Source: Scenedesmus sp. ARA3 (lineage: Eukaryota > Chlorophyta > Chlorophyceae > Sphaeropleales > Scenedesmaceae). Taken from it: a DNA stretch of 50,573 bases. The notes under the pieces are model-generated. The model saw only the letters and a program-made list of their open reading frames with translations, searched no databases and was not told where the DNA came from. Where the stretch lies: the NCBI GenBank assembly GCA_004335835.1, contig RWJK01000687.1:1-50573 (forward strand), written 5' to 3'. Positions 1 to 13,993 of this stretch are shown one piece after another (positions within the stretch are counted from its first letter, which is position 1; every line of letters begins with the position of its first letter). The position numbers and the translations under genes are program-made.

Positions 1-2
1 CA

Positions 3-40
3 TGTCCTTCACACTCAGCTGGCCAGTGCTGCCCAGGAAC
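3..40 (-). repeat. Copy of exon 41 3' edge in the next intron
   Basis: Nearly matches 122-158 (GGCCAGTGCTGCCCAGGAAC shared), about 119 bp downstream in transcript sense. It is a decoy, not the next exon. Confidence 0.8.
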
Positions 41-92
41 CACCACAAACATTATAACATATAGCACTACAGCAGCAGCAGCAGCAGCCCAC

Positions 93-658
93 CTGCGCGT
101 ACTCCCTCAGCGGCCCCATCATGTGCTTCACACTAAGCTGGCCAGTGCTGCCCAGGAACTCCAGGTGCCCTTCCAGCAGCCCCTTGATGCTGCCAGGCAC
201 ATCAGCCTCACGCACAGACACCGGGAAAGCCGCAGCAGCGCCGCCAGCAGCGTTGCAGCCGTCCTGACCCTGCTGCTGCTGCTGTTGGGGGTTGTCCGTT
301 CCGGCTGCAGCAGCAAGGGCGCGAGGCGTCTGCGGCTGCTGCTGCTGCTGCTGTGGGGGCGGGAGGGGCGGCTTGCTGTCACCTGCCTGCTGCTGCTGCT
401 GCTGTTCGGCTGCAGGCGCAGCAGCAGGGGCTGCTGGCTCCTGCTGCGCCTGGCCGTGCTGCTGCTGCTGCTGCTCGCTGTCCTGCTGTGCAATGGCATG
501 CACCCCCTGGGAGCCTTGAGGCGGCAAGTGGTGCAGCTGTGCAGCAGACAGCTGCGCCTGCAGCTGCTCCTGCTGCGCTGGCGGCTGCTCTGCAGCAGCT
601 GCTGCTGCTGCTGCAGGCTGTGCTGCATCCACCTCCATTGCAGAGGCACCAGGCTGGC

Positions 659-696
<38 letters not shown>

Positions 697-1091
697 TGAC
701 CTGGCTGCTGCTGGTCTGCTTGAGCAGCAGCAGCAGCAGCTGCACCCGGCTGATCGACAGCCATTGCAGCTGCATCACCGCCAGCAGCAGCCGCAGCCGG
801 CTGCTGCTGCTGAGCGTTTGCAGCAGCGGCATCGCCAGCCGGCCGACCTTGCTGCAGCTGACCCTGCTGCTGCTGCTGCTGTGCCGCAGCCTGCTGTGCG
901 GCAGCCTGCTGCTGCTGCTGCTGCGGGTGCTGCACGCTGGGGTTGAACACGTTGGTGCGTGTGCCGGGCAGCAGCGGCGGCGCCTGTGCGCTGTTGGGTG
1001 CCAGCATGATGGGGTCGTCTTCCTTGAGCACTGCCAGGATAAGGTCCAGTGCTGACTTGAGCCAGAAGCTGCCGCTCATGCTCTGCCACTC
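93..1091 (-). CDS. TRA1: TRA1 exon 41: polyglutamine exon just before the FAT domain
   Basis: Residues 3569-3901. It begins EWQSMSGSFWLKSALDLIL and KEDDPIMLAPNSAQ, matching plant DWEaLSDvFWLKQgLDLLL..edkPItLAPNSAr. It then runs through about 230 residues dominated by Gln and Ala with interspersed AMEVD/AMAVD motifs, and ends LSVKHMMGPLREYAQ (plant LqVadlviPLRELAh). The donor at 91-92 is CAG|GTGGGC in phase 0. The plus strand opposite is open only because polyQ DNA reads as polyLeu on the other strand. The FAT domain should start within the next few exons, outside the window. Confidence 0.92.
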
Positions 1092-4000
1092 CTGCAAGCA
1101 GTCAACAGCAGCGGCACACCGCACAGCATAGGAGCGTGAGCACCACCAGACAGTACAGCAAAAGTGGATGGGTTGTGTACAGACTTGAGCCAGAAGCTGC
1201 CGCTCATGCTCTGCCACTCCTGCAAGCGCGCAGTTTGTATGCATGAATAGTTGATGCACATAGCGCTTGGCAACAGCCAGCAAAGTGTGCAGCCACACCC
1301 GAGGAAAACGCTGATACTGGGCTGAGTTCCGCATGCGTGTCGTAGCGTCCTGCAGCGCTGTGGTGAACACAACTTGCGGCACCGCGATCAGCTCCCGCTG
1401 CTGCAGATACACACTTCTGCCTAACTCTACATGTTACGACATACATGCACACGCTCAGCTAGTTGAGGTCTTTCCTCTGTGGTCTGGTCAGGTTGTTGGT
1501 TGCAACAAACAGTACAGCAGCAAGGCCAACGGTGGACAACCCCGCCGCCACGCACCTGCACGCAAATTATGAACTGCAGCCGCTCAAACAGCCCCGCAGC
1601 GATGTGCTTATGGTACAGGCTGAAGAAGCGCGCACGCCTCACGGGGTCGGCAGCGCGCAGGCCCAGCAGGAACAGCCGCTCCACCTTGCTGAACACCTCG
1701 TCAGACAGCTCCTGCAGCAGCACAGCAGGCACATCACAAATAACATGTTATATCATGTTATATCGATATTCAATTTTGCTGATGCGGCAATGATCACAGC
1801 AACACACATGAGACTGATTATGCAGAGCCCACGCACACAGATATGACCAGGTTTGACCAGCGACCTTGGTGCAGTCATGTATGCCCAGGTTTGACCAGGT
1901 TCGACCAAGTTTGACCGACTCACCGGAGGCAGCGTGCTGCTGGTGCAGATGTTGTACACGATGTCCAGGAACAGGCAGTGCCACTTGGCACACGTGGCCG
2001 GGTCAGCATCGAACCTGTCCTGCACATACGCCAGGCGCTGCAGCAGCAGCACGGCTTCTTTGACTGTCATCAGCTGCGGTGGCAGCTGCAGCCAGTCCTG
2101 GTACAGCAGCTGCAGCAGCAAGGTTGAATAGAAGAGGCGGCAGGGGCAGGGCGGCAACAGCAGCAATGCAGAGAGTCAAGATCCAGTGCTGAAGAAGCAA
2201 AGCATGGTTCAATGCACTTGGGCTGTCCCAAAAGCAGCCCTGGCGGATCGTTGATCGGAAAGGTGGAATATAGCTGTGCTGTGACACCCAGGCATGTGCT
2301 GCATATGTCTTGGCTGGCAAGGGCTCGCTGTCAAAGTACAGCAGGCAGGCAGTAGCTGCACGCATGGAGACAGTTGAAGTTCCTTGTTCATGTCCCAGCA
2401 CATGCTAGTGTCTTGCAGGACAAGTTTCAGCTGGAAACCAGTCCCAAACCAGCTCCATATAAAGCCGACTCACCATGATGCGCATGAACAGCACGGGCTC
2501 GTTGTACTTTGCGCCATTCGCTGTTATGATGATGATGATGCTCTGCAGCATGCTCTTCTTCAGTTCGCTGTTGCTGAAAGCCCTGCTGCCAATCAGCAGC
2601 AGAGCAGCATTCAGCACCCAGGCAACAGTGCCATACTCCGGCGTGGGGATGTCAGCAGCAGTAGCAGCAGGCTCCAGGGTCAAACCGCTCGGGCCCGCTG
2701 CGTTGGGAGCAGCAGCAGCACCGCTTGCTGCTGCGGCAGCACTGCTGTCCTTTGCAGGGGCTGCATCTAGCTTGCTGGTAGTCCCTTGTTTGCTGTCCTT
2801 GCTTGCGTCTTTGCTGCTGCCCTGCTTGCTATCCTTGCCTGCTGCTGCATCTGGCACCTGCGGCGATGCTGCTGCAGCAGCCTCCCTGCAGCGGCGCAGA
2901 TGCAGCAGGCAGCCGCATGCATAACATTGTCGGGCGATTCACAATGTCTGCATGTCAACAGCTGGGCGCAGCATGAACGATACATGGACTGTCTCAGACA
3001 CCAAACCACATGCACAACATAACAGGCAGTAACGCCAAATTCAAAAGCCAACCACTAGTCATACTCAGCAACACAGCCGGCTGTTCGTGTTATTGCCCCG
3101 CACCTGTTGCGCTTGGCACGCTTCTGGTAGTGCCCTCGACCGCCTGCCTTGAGCCACAAGCTATGCTTACACCGTTTTTGCTTAGCTTGCGCATGACAGC
3201 CACAGACACGGCATGCCCACAAGCACACCATAACAGGCAGTAACACCCAGCCAAACACGTACCAGCAGCCAGCCACTAGTCAACGCAGCGCCACAGCTGG
3301 CTTTCGGTATCAATTCACGCGCACCTGTTGAGCTTGGCCACCTGCTGGTAGTGTGCCTGGTGCATCTGGCCGTTCTGCGCGTTGGCGCACACGTCGCGAG
3401 AGCAGCGGTTGAGCAGCTTCACCAGCGGAGGCATGTGCACGCCAATCAGCGCCTCGGGGCACACCTGGTGGCACACAGATGCAGCAGCAGCAGCAGCAGC
3501 AGCAGCGATGACAGAATGTCAGCGGCAGTTGGTGGGATACGTGATAGCATGGCGCTGCTTGCCCTGTCACAGAGATGGCAGCTAGCTGGCGCGCTGAGCG
3601 TATCACGGTGACGTGAGAGCACCGCACAATGTGTGATGAGAAGTGACCAGCATCAAGACTGATGCAGGCAAAGCAGCAATCCCTGGCCCCTGAATCTCAT
3701 TAACAGCCTGCGCTCCAAGCAATCGGGAGAGAGCAGACGCCCACACAGCTGCTGCTGCTGCTGACGACAGGCCATGCCTGCTCATGCAGCTGCACCACCA
3801 CCCAATTGCAGCACAACCCTTGTTGCCCAGGCGCTGCCTGTACTGCCACCGCTGAACCTTTTGCGCAGCAACAAACAAACACATACACGAATTCTAGCCT
3901 CACCTCATGAATGGCTGACAGCAGCGACAGCGCGCAGCAGATGCCTAGCAGGTGCTCGCTGCTGGCGTACGTGTGCTGCTGCTGCTGCTGCTGCTGCACC

Positions 4001-7000
4001 TGCTGCTGCTGCTGCTGAGGTGCCTCCACCACCTGAAGCAAGTCAGCAGGCAGTAGACGCGTCGCAGTGAGCTTTGCGTGGTGGACATTGCGGGATTCTG
4101 TGTGCAGCAATGCGGCGAGCTGCTGCTTGGCTGGCAAATCAAGCATTTCGTTGCAGCTTGATGAAACAGCAGGTAACAGCAACCCTAAAGCCCACAAGAG
4201 AAGCAGCCTGACAATTGCAGCGCAAAAGCAGTAAGCTGCTCACCAGCAGGTGCAGATCCGCGGGTCCACATGCATAGCATGCTAGCTGACACTACAACGT
4301 AAGCCAGCCAATGCATCAAGCTGTCCATTGCAGCACCAAACCTGCCAGGGACGTTTGCTCATGTCACAACAGCTCACCAGCAGGTTCATCTGCGGGTCTG
4401 TGCCACGCGCCAGGCACTGCCGCACATGCTGCAGCACCGCACTCTGCAGGTCCCAGATGTCAGAATCCAGCTCAGCAGCAGCAGCCGCTGCTGCTGCCGC
4501 TGCTGTTGCAGCTGCTGCTGCAGCAGCAGCAGCGTCCTGCTCCGGCGCAGGTGCTGCTGCTGCTGCTGCAGGCTGCTGCTGGCCGGCAGCAGCAGCAGCA
4601 GCTGCGGGTGCCTGCGGCGTTGCCGCTGCTGGTGGAGCAACAAGTGCAGGTGGTGCTGCTGCCGGTGTGGTGGCTGTAGCTGGTGCTACTGCTGGCGTCA
4701 GCGCAGCAGGTGCAGCTGGTGCTACTGCCGCAAGCGCAGCAGCAGTAGGTGACGCAGGGTTGGGTGCGGCTACTGCACCCGGCTGCTGCACCCCTGCTGC
4801 TGCTGCGTCACCTGCAGCTGGCATGGCAGCAGCAGGTACCGCTGCAGGAGTGGCGGGAGGCAGCCCTGCTGCTGCTGCTGCTGGCATTGGCACGCCACCA
4901 ACACCCATCATCATCTGCTGCCGCTGCTGCTGCTGCTGCATTCCAGGTTCCTGCTTCACTACGCCTGGCATCGGCATTCCAGCAGCAGCAGCGGCGGCTG
5001 CAGCTGCTGAATCTGCCGGCATCTGCCCCAATGGTGCTGCCACACCGTGCTGCTGCTGCTGCCCGGCAGCCGCCGCCGCCGCTGCTGCCGCTGCTGCTGC
5101 TGCCTGCGCCTGCGCTGCTGCCTGCCGCGGGTTCTGCTCCTGCCAAGGCTGCAGTGAGAACAGCTTCTTGACCACGCTGCAAATGAGGTCCACCACGTGC
5201 TGCTGCCGCAGCTTGAAGCAGGGCGACAGCAGCATCACAAACTCCTTGCCTGCATTTTTGGCGAGCAGGTGTGGCTGCGCATCAAGTGCCCGGCTCATGA
5301 CTTCCCAGCCGGTGATGAGGGCGGGCATTGGGGACTTGGCTGCCTGGGCCTGCGAGAAGACGGCAGCAGGCAGCGCAAACACAGCTTGTGTTAGAACACA
5401 TGGCACACATCGAAAGGTTAACGGCACATGCTTGGGCCTGTGAGCAGATGTGAGCAGGCAGCGCAACAAGATGTTTGAAAATCACGTGGCAAACTCTCAA
5501 AGGCAAAGGCCCATGACCGGTGATGAGGGCGGGCATTGGGGACTTGGCTGCCTGGGCCTGCAAGGAGGTGTGAGCAGGCAGTGCAACACAATGTTTGGAC
5601 TCAGGCCACATGGCACACGCTTAAGGTGTAGGGCTCATGACCTGTACGACCACCTTCTGCCACACCCGGACAACAGCTCTAAGCTGAGAGCCAGATACTC
5701 CTATGCGCTGTGCTGCGCAAAAGCTGCTGCTACCTATTCAAATGCAGCATGCAGCACAGGCATACATGCGATGGTGTGAGTGCTGCACTCAAGCTCATCA
5801 CCCCAACCCCTGACCCACCTGCAGCAGCTGCTCCAAGAAGGCGGATGGCTTCGCGCTCACGTGCGGGAACAGCCGCCTCACAGGCTGCCTGCCATGTCTA
5901 AACCAGGCGTGCAGCATACACCTAGATGCATTGAGTTCAACCTACATCCAACAACGGTCAAGCTAAATAAAATTGAAAAACACCTTAATACCCGAAAGGA
6001 CGACTCGTACGACGTTTAATTGGAGATTAATACCATCAAACAACCCCTGACCCACCTGCAGCAGCCGCTCCAGGAATGCGCTCAGCTTCACGCTCACATG
6101 CGGGAACAGCGCCAGCGCCTGGCTCAGCAGCTTCAGCGTGTGCTGGTGCAGCGCCTGGCAGGCAGCAGGGGGGCAGACACAACATGGATGAAGCAATTTG
6201 CATGCTTTAAAAATGGCTCAGCAGCTTCAGCGTGTGCTGGTGCAGCGCCTGGCAGGCAGCAGGGGGGCAGACACAACATGGATGAAGCAATTTGCATGCT
6301 TTAAAAATGGCTCAGCAGCTTCAGCGTGTGCTGGTGCAGCGCCTGGCAGGCAGCAGGGGGGCAGACACAACATGGATGAAGCAATTTGCATGCTTTGAAA
6401 ATGGCTCAGCAGCTTCAGCGTGTGCTGGTGCAGCGCCTGGCGGGCAGCAGCAAAGAGGCGGCGACAAGCAGAGATACGGCAGGCAGGGGAAGACAGAGTG
6501 AGTGCACAGGCTGACGCATTCATGCGTGCTGGTGCAGCGTCTGGCAGTGGTAGCAGCAGGGAGGCAGCAGCAGAGGCAGAGATGCGACACGCAGGAAAGG
6601 AGATAGTGAGAGCACAGGCTGACATATGGGACGTATGGAAGGGGACACGTGGAGGGGACGTGCACTTCAAGTCGATCTTGTTGTGCAGTGCAGTCCCAGA
6701 TAACCCACTGCCGCTCAACAGTGCATAGCCAGTCACTGTGCAAACCGCCACACAATCCCCACACACAGCGCCGCACCTGCATGTCTGCGTCCTTGTCTTG
6801 GCTCTCCCCGATTAGGAAGGCCATGCGGACCAAGAAGTTCACAAGCACATTTTCCATTTCAGGAGTTAGCACAAAGTCATCGCCGCCGCCGCTGCCGCTG
6901 CAGCCAGCGGCAACGCCGCCGCTGTGGCTGCTCGCACGCTGCGGCAGCGACGTCCCACCCTGCTGCTGCTGCTGCTGCTGCTGTGGCACGTCTGCTGCAG

Positions 7001-7161
7001 ATGCCTCTGGCACTGCAGCTGCTGCCGGTGTGTCTGCTTTTGCAGCTGGTGCTGGGCTGCCGTCTTCTGTCTTGATCAGCTTGGCTGGCTGCTCACTGCT
7101 TGCCTCACCAGCTGCTGCTGCTGCTGCTGCTGCTGGCGCTGCATCAGTCATCTCTGTGTCC

Positions 7162-7205
<44 letters not shown>

Positions 7206-10200
7206 ATCCTCTGCATCTGCCTCTGGCTTGGCGCGCTTGCGGGAGGAGCCTGCAGCAGCACAGGCACACCAGCCAAGTGCAGGGCAGGGCAGGGCAGGGC
7301 AGGTGCAATGTTGTCCATACCAGCTCAAGCAATCTAGCTGCACTGGAACCGCACCCAAAACACACCGTCAACCACACCGCCAACCCACCCACCTGCCGTC
7401 TGAGCACCACCAATGCCAGCAGCAGCAGGCAGCCCTTGCCGCCGCTTGGCCTCCCATGCCAACAGCAGCTCGGCTAGGTTCAATGACAGCTTGCAGTTCT
7501 CCAGGCTGGCCTGCTGCTGATGCTGCTGCTGCTGCCACATGGCAGCCCCCACCGCCGCTCGACATCCCACCTCGAGCAATCCACCGCGCCCCCAACTAAA
7601 CAGAGTAAATGTAAACCACCAGCCCACCCACCTGGCGTCTGAGCACCAGCAGCAGCAGCACCAGCAGCAGCTGGCAGCCCTTGCCGCCGCTTGGCCTCCC
7701 ATGCCAACAGCAGCCCCGCCAAGTCCAATGACAGCTTGCGGTTCTCCAGGCTGGCCTGCTGCGGCATGCCGATGCGGCTGAGTGTGTTGATCATCTGGCT
7801 CATGAACTGCGCTCTGCTGTCGTAGAACACGCCCGGGTGGCGCACCACCAGCTGCCACAGCTGCAGCAGGTTGGAGAGCGTGCCCGACTCGTCCAGCACC
7901 TGCTTCTTGGCGTACCTGCGGCACAAGGAATGTTTGACATATACACAATGCGTGAGTGCATATATTGAGCATATCTATATCGCGTGAGTTGTACGGAGCG
8001 TCTTTCGCCGGCAGGGGAGGTTGCGGAAGGGCACGGAAGTAATACGCAAGCTGTGGATGCTGTGCGGAAGCACGCCGCACAGCACCAACATCACAAGCAG
8101 CAGCGCCCACCACCACCAACATAACCAGCAGCCAGCCGCACATGACAAATTGAATTCGCCAAACCAACAAGCAGCGTACCGCACCTGACCCAGATGACCT
8201 TGCAGTCATTGAAACCACAACGAGCAGAAAAACCAATCCTGCGCCGCACCTGACCCAGACGACCTTGCCATCATCCAAAACAACGATCAATCAACTGCAG
8301 CCAAAATTGCGCCGCACCTGACCCAGATGACCTTGCCATCATCCCCCCTCGTGCCCAGCTTGTCCACCAGCGTGGGCACCAGGCAGTCCAGCACCTCACG
8401 CATCAGCCCCTTGCGCGGCTCAATCTGCGTCACGCGCAGCAGGCTCACCCACACCTGCGGCACACGTTGCGGCAGGCGCAGCGCAGCAGCAGTCAAGAGA
8501 CGTGACAGGCAGTGTCACGCGCAGCAGGCTCACCCACACCTGCGGCAGGCGCGCACAAATTGGCAGCAGGCACAGCACAGCAGTGAAGAGAGGAGGCAGG
8601 GAGCAGGGTTCGATTCGTCCGAGGATGGCTCACACCTGCGTCACACATTGCGGCAGGCGCAGCACAGCAGCAGCCAAGAGAGGTGGCAGGCAGTGACAGG
8701 TCACACGGGTCATGTGCCAACGGCCTGAGCAGTGCCGGCCAAAGGGTGATGCACATACACTACCTACATGTGCGTCACTCTGGCGCAGCACAGGCGAGTT
8801 CAGCAGCAAGTGTTATAACATCCAATGGTAACAATGTTATAAAAGTCCCCACCTGCGCCACCATGCGCTCCGTGCCAGCAGGCCGCGCGTTGCTGCGCTC
8901 GCGCTCGCCGCCGCCGGCAGCAGCAGCAGCAGTGCCGCCAGCAGAGGGCACCACGGCACCCATGCTTGTGGCAGTACTGCCGCCGCCACCAGCCGTCGAC
9001 TGCCGCTGCTCTGGCCTGTCTTTGTCTTTCTCCTTGTCCTTCTCATCAGACTGCTTCTCCTTGTCAGACTGCTGCTGCTGCAGCTGCTGCTGCTGCTGCC
9101 GCTGCCGCTGTGCCTCCCCACTTTGCGAGGCTCGTGCATCAACCAGCGGCAGCAGGTGCACGGTTGCCAGGAACGCCCAGTGCCTGCAAGGTGTATGTTG
9201 GGCACAGACACAGCAGTTATGTCAGTGTGTTCAAGCGGATACGCCGCAACGGACACCTGGTCAACTAGGAAGCTGCAAGCAGCTCAGCTCTGACTGTCAC
9301 TCTGAGGTTCAGCCCCAGGAGAAACTCTGGGCGTAAAGCATGACAATGGTGTCCAAATTCTCATGCCCTGGTCTCAGACCATGCATTCATCATCCAAGTG
9401 TGGCTCGCACCATCGTGGATGGTGTCAGGACCCACATGTAACTATCCTCTCACTGGTTGAGTTGCCTACAAGGCGATTCCTCGGGCACTTTCAAGTGGCG
9501 TGGTACTACAGACACAGGGGTAGCATCAGCGTGTTGCTGCGGCTATGCCGCGACAGACACCTGATCAGACAGGAAGCTGCACTGTCTGACGTTCAACTCC
9601 AGGAGAACATCTGTCCGTAAAGCATGACATTGGTCTCATAAGTAATCTGCAAAACCTGCAAAACGTTAGATTACCTGCAGGGGGACTCCTCGGGCACTTT
9701 CAGGTGGCGCCAGGCGTACTTTATGAGCACGTCGCGCAGTGGCTTGTTGGCAGCGATGCTGGGCGTGGCGGCCTTGGACAGCTCCACACACAGCTGCAGC
9801 ATGCGGATGCGCAACGACTCGCCTGCGAGCACAGAGCCAACAGCGCAGTAGCCGAGCAGGCGCAGAGCAGCGTGCACAACTTGATGCTCACAGCTGCAGC
9901 ATGCGGATGCGCAGCGACTCGCCTACTCGCCTAGCAGGGCCGAGTAGGTGAAGCGTTGGTGAGTTGGTTTGCTTGTAACTGTCCAGTGACCACCACAACA
10001 GCCCGCTTCTGCTGATGAAAGCTGTCCAGACAAGCAGCAGCAGAGCAGCACACAAAGCCGGTTACCGGCTGTACCAAACCAGCGTCACCCTGCAGCATGC
10101 AGCAGCAGCAAAACACACACGCGCGCTCCCTTCGTCGCACAACTCAACCACACAGGCCACTCACCAAACAGCACCGAGTGCGTATCGGACACCCGCAAGA

Positions 10201-13200
10201 CACTGCTGAGCACCACCCAGGCTCTCCGCACATGCACACGCGCATACTCCCTTCCCCGCACGACCCCACCGCACACACACGCCACTCACCAAACAGCACC
10301 GAGTGTGTGTCGGACACCCGAAACACGCTGCTGAGCACCTCCAGACTCTCGGCACATGCACACGCACATACTCCCTTCCCCACAATGCAGCCGCAGCCAC
10401 TCACCAAACAGCACCGAGTGCGTGTCGGACACCCTGAACACGCTGCTGAGCACCTCCAGGCACTCCGTGTTCAGCACCTCGCCAGCCCTGCCAGCCTCAT
10501 GCGCAGCCGCCAGCAGCGGCAGCACCAGCTGGCTCAGCAGCGCACACTGCACCAGCTCCGCGTGGCTGCCTGTGCCTGCGTAGTTGGGTTCACAAGACGG
10601 TAAGCAGCAGGCGAGCAAATAACATCAGTGGAGGCAAGTGGCAGCGGCACCCATCTATACATCCAATCCAGCTAGCCAGCCAGCCAGCCGGCCAGCATCA
10701 AAGCATAGTACATCCCTTCGGCTGTTAGTTTACTCAAAGACCCCTTTTACCCAAGCCACCTGACAACAAATCCAGTCACCTGCCCACTCAATCAGCCAGC
10801 CAGCGCCTGCTGTAAAGATGTTTGGTGTGTCGCTGGCACCGTCATCACCTAGCCAGCCATCAAGCCCACCACCCCCAGCCCGTCACCCAGCCCACCACCC
10901 AGCCCGCCACCCAGCCCGCACCCAGCCCAGCCACACCTGCTGTACAGATGTTGGGTGTGACGCTGGCACCGTCATCACCTAGCCAGCCACCCCGCCCACC
11001 ACCCAGCCCGCCACCCAGCCCAGCCGCACCTGCCGTGAAGATGTTGGGCGTGCCCGCGTCAATGGCAGCCTTGCTGATCTGCGGCAGCGCGTGGCAGAAG
11101 GCCTTGAAGCGCCCCGCCCACGCCAGCAGCAGCCGGCGCTGGTGCGCGATGCTGTAGCTGCTGGCCACAGTGCCTGTGATGTACTCAGGGATGAGGTTCA
11201 TGTCCACACTGGTGCAGTGCTGCAGGAGGAATGAAGAGACAGCGGCGACGGCAGCAGCAGCACGCACCAGAGTCGGTCAAATGATGCAGTACTAGAGAGA
11301 GGGAGAAATGCACGCTGGTGCAGCGCTGAGGGGATGCAGGTGACACAGACAAAGATCAGGCGCAGAAGCAGGCGGGGTGTGAATGGACAATTGTACTCTA
11401 GGACAATCATGTCCATGCTGGTGCAGTGCTGTGGGGTGGAAGACAGGCAAGAACACAGGCACACCAGCCACTGATTGGCAGGGAGTGGATGTGGAAATGG
11501 AAAGGGAATTGGAAAGAGGGTTGGTGGGGATGAGGTTCATGTCCACGCTGGTGCAGTGCTGGAGGGTGCAGCGCGCAAAGCAGGTCGAGCAGCAGCTCCA
11601 CGTGCTGGCTGCCCGGCACATCACAAGCATGACATAACTCATACTTCCAAAGCACTTTTTTTTTCCCAAAATCAAAACACCCCCGCGCGGAAAACAGGTC
11701 CAGCAGTCGCTCACTCCGTAGGTAGTAGAACACAAACAACAATGATGCACTTTTACAATAAACTCACCCCCAGCGCGGAGGAGAGGTCCAGCAGCGGCGC
11801 CACCGGCTCACCACACGGGCGATCACAAACAAAACATAACATAACGTAACAGTCACATAACACAACCGAATAAGAACTAACAACTCACCCCCAGCGCGGA
11901 GAACAGGTCCAGCAGCGGCTCCACCTGCCCACCACCCGAGTAATCACAAAAACAACACCACAGCTGACTGTCACATAACATAGTAAGCAACAACTAACAA
12001 CTCACCCCCAGCGCGGAGAACAGGTCCAGCAGCGGCTCCACCTGCTCGTGGTGTGCGGCCAGGTAGCTCAGCATGCAGCGCGCGATGCGCAGGCTGTCCA
12101 GCAGCTGCAGCGACGGCAGCAGCGCCTCACCCGCCATGGGGCGCTGCAGATTGGGAAAGCAGCACAGCAGGCAGCAGGCAGTGAGGCGATAGCGTGTTGG
12201 GACAAGCAGGCTGTCCAGCAGCTGCAGCGACGGCAGCAGCGCCTCGCGCGCCATTGGCCGCTGCAGGTGGGGAACAGGCAGCAATATGACAAGGTCATAA
12301 AGCATATAAGGGACCGGCGATTTGTGTGTTATAAGGTGACGGCAGCAGCGCCTCGCGCGCCACGGGACGCGACGGGTGAAGAACAAGACATGGCAGAAAT
12401 GAGGCGGCTAGGGTCAGGTTACAGTGAGCAGGGCGTCAGCTGCTGGTGTTTTTATGGCGACAGGCAGCAGCGCCCCGCGCGCCATGGGCCGCTGCAGGTG
12501 AAGAACAAGGCATGGCAGGCAGTGAAGCGGTTGGAGTTTGGTGGTTAGCATTAGGCAGGGTGTCAGCTGCTGTTGTGCTGCAGCGACGGCTGCAGCGCCA
12601 TGGGCCGCTGCAGTTGAAAGCAGCAGGCAGCAATATTTTTGCAACGAGGGCGTAATGCAGGTAAGAGATCAGCAACTTGTGTGTTATTAGTGACGGGCGC
12701 TGCAGGTGGGAAACGCAGCACAGCAGAGGCAGCAGGCATTGAGGGGATAGCGTGTTGAAACTAAACCAGCTTGCTGTCCAGCACCTGCAGCGACGGCAGC
12801 AGCGCAATGGGCTGCTATGTTTCAGAAAGGTGGGCAGGCACAGCATGAGGCGGTTGCAGCAAGCAGGGTGTTGGGCGTTGTGGTGGGCATGGCGTGCCAC
12901 AAGAGATGAGTGCAGGGATACGGAACCTATGGGACGCTGGCGGCAGAAGCAGACCATGAATGCGTGACAAAAAGGTGGCGCCAAATGGAGCAACGACTCC
13001 CACCCACATGCGCCTGCTTCACAATATTAGGTCAGAAAACTGCTACACAGGGCGGCCTCATGCAGCAGTGGCAACAGCAACTACACGCTCTGCGGTTGCC
13101 GCGCCCGCCCTCACCTGCTGTGAGCCCACCAGGTTCCACTGCCGCCACAGCGCATTGAACGGCAGGCAGTGAGGCACTCATGCAGTTCAACAAACAAGCA

Positions 13201-13960
13201 GGCAGTGGTCCGGGCGACGGTGTGTTTGCAAGTGACAGCAGCAGCCCCGCGAGCGCCGCTGCGGTTGGCTTGACAGCAGGCGGTGAGGATATGCAACTGG
13301 TTTGTTGCAACAAGTTGCAAGCAGCGGCAGCAGCAGTGATTGCCACATCAATTTGCTTTACTAAACTGCCTTTTCAAGCAGACCTGGCCCCTCACCTGCT
13401 GTGAGCCCACCAGGTTCCACTGCCGCCACAGCGCATTGAACACGGCAGGGCAGGCAGGCAGCCAGTCGGGCTGGTGCCGCACCAGCAGCTCAATCAGCTG
13501 CACAGCACGGCAGGCAGTGGCACTGCTGCTGCTGCTGCTGCTGCTGGCAGCGCCTGCAGGCTGCTGCTGCGGTTGCGGCTGTGCAGGCGTGATGGCCGTG
13601 GCTGCGTCTGCAGGGGCACCTGCGGGCGCACGGGCCAGGAAGCAAGTGATTGAGCGAAGTCACAAAGGAGCGCAAGACCGCAGGTCTGCAGACAGCAGTT
13701 CAAGCAAGCAAGCAAGCAGGCACGCAGGCAGGCAACAACCTGCAGGTCCCAGCTCCCTGCTAGACATGTTTGTCGATGTGCACAGCCTGTGTCCCTCAAG
13801 ATTGCACAGCTCCAGCCTGCACTGGTGAGCTTCCAGCACACCCGCTGCTGCTGCTGCTGCTGCTGCTCTAAAAGCAAACAATGCTTGCTCAACAAAGGCT
13901 CAAACCTGCGCAGTTGCCGCTGCTCTCACCTGGCTCTTGCTTTGCCTCATCCTTGTCTGC

Positions 13961-13993
<33 letters not shown>

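Noticed and set aside
123..1055. Long plus-strand Leu/Cys-rich open frames opposite exon 41 (and similar ones opposite exons 18 and 35)
   Set aside because: They are the antisense reading of CAG/GCA repeats and show none of the conserved motifs; the minus strand carries the TRA1 blocks in phase.
6121..6449. Regularly spaced repeats resembling a CRISPR array
   Set aside because: Units are contiguous 94-bp tandem copies without variable spacers, contain an exon edge, and the genome is eukaryotic.
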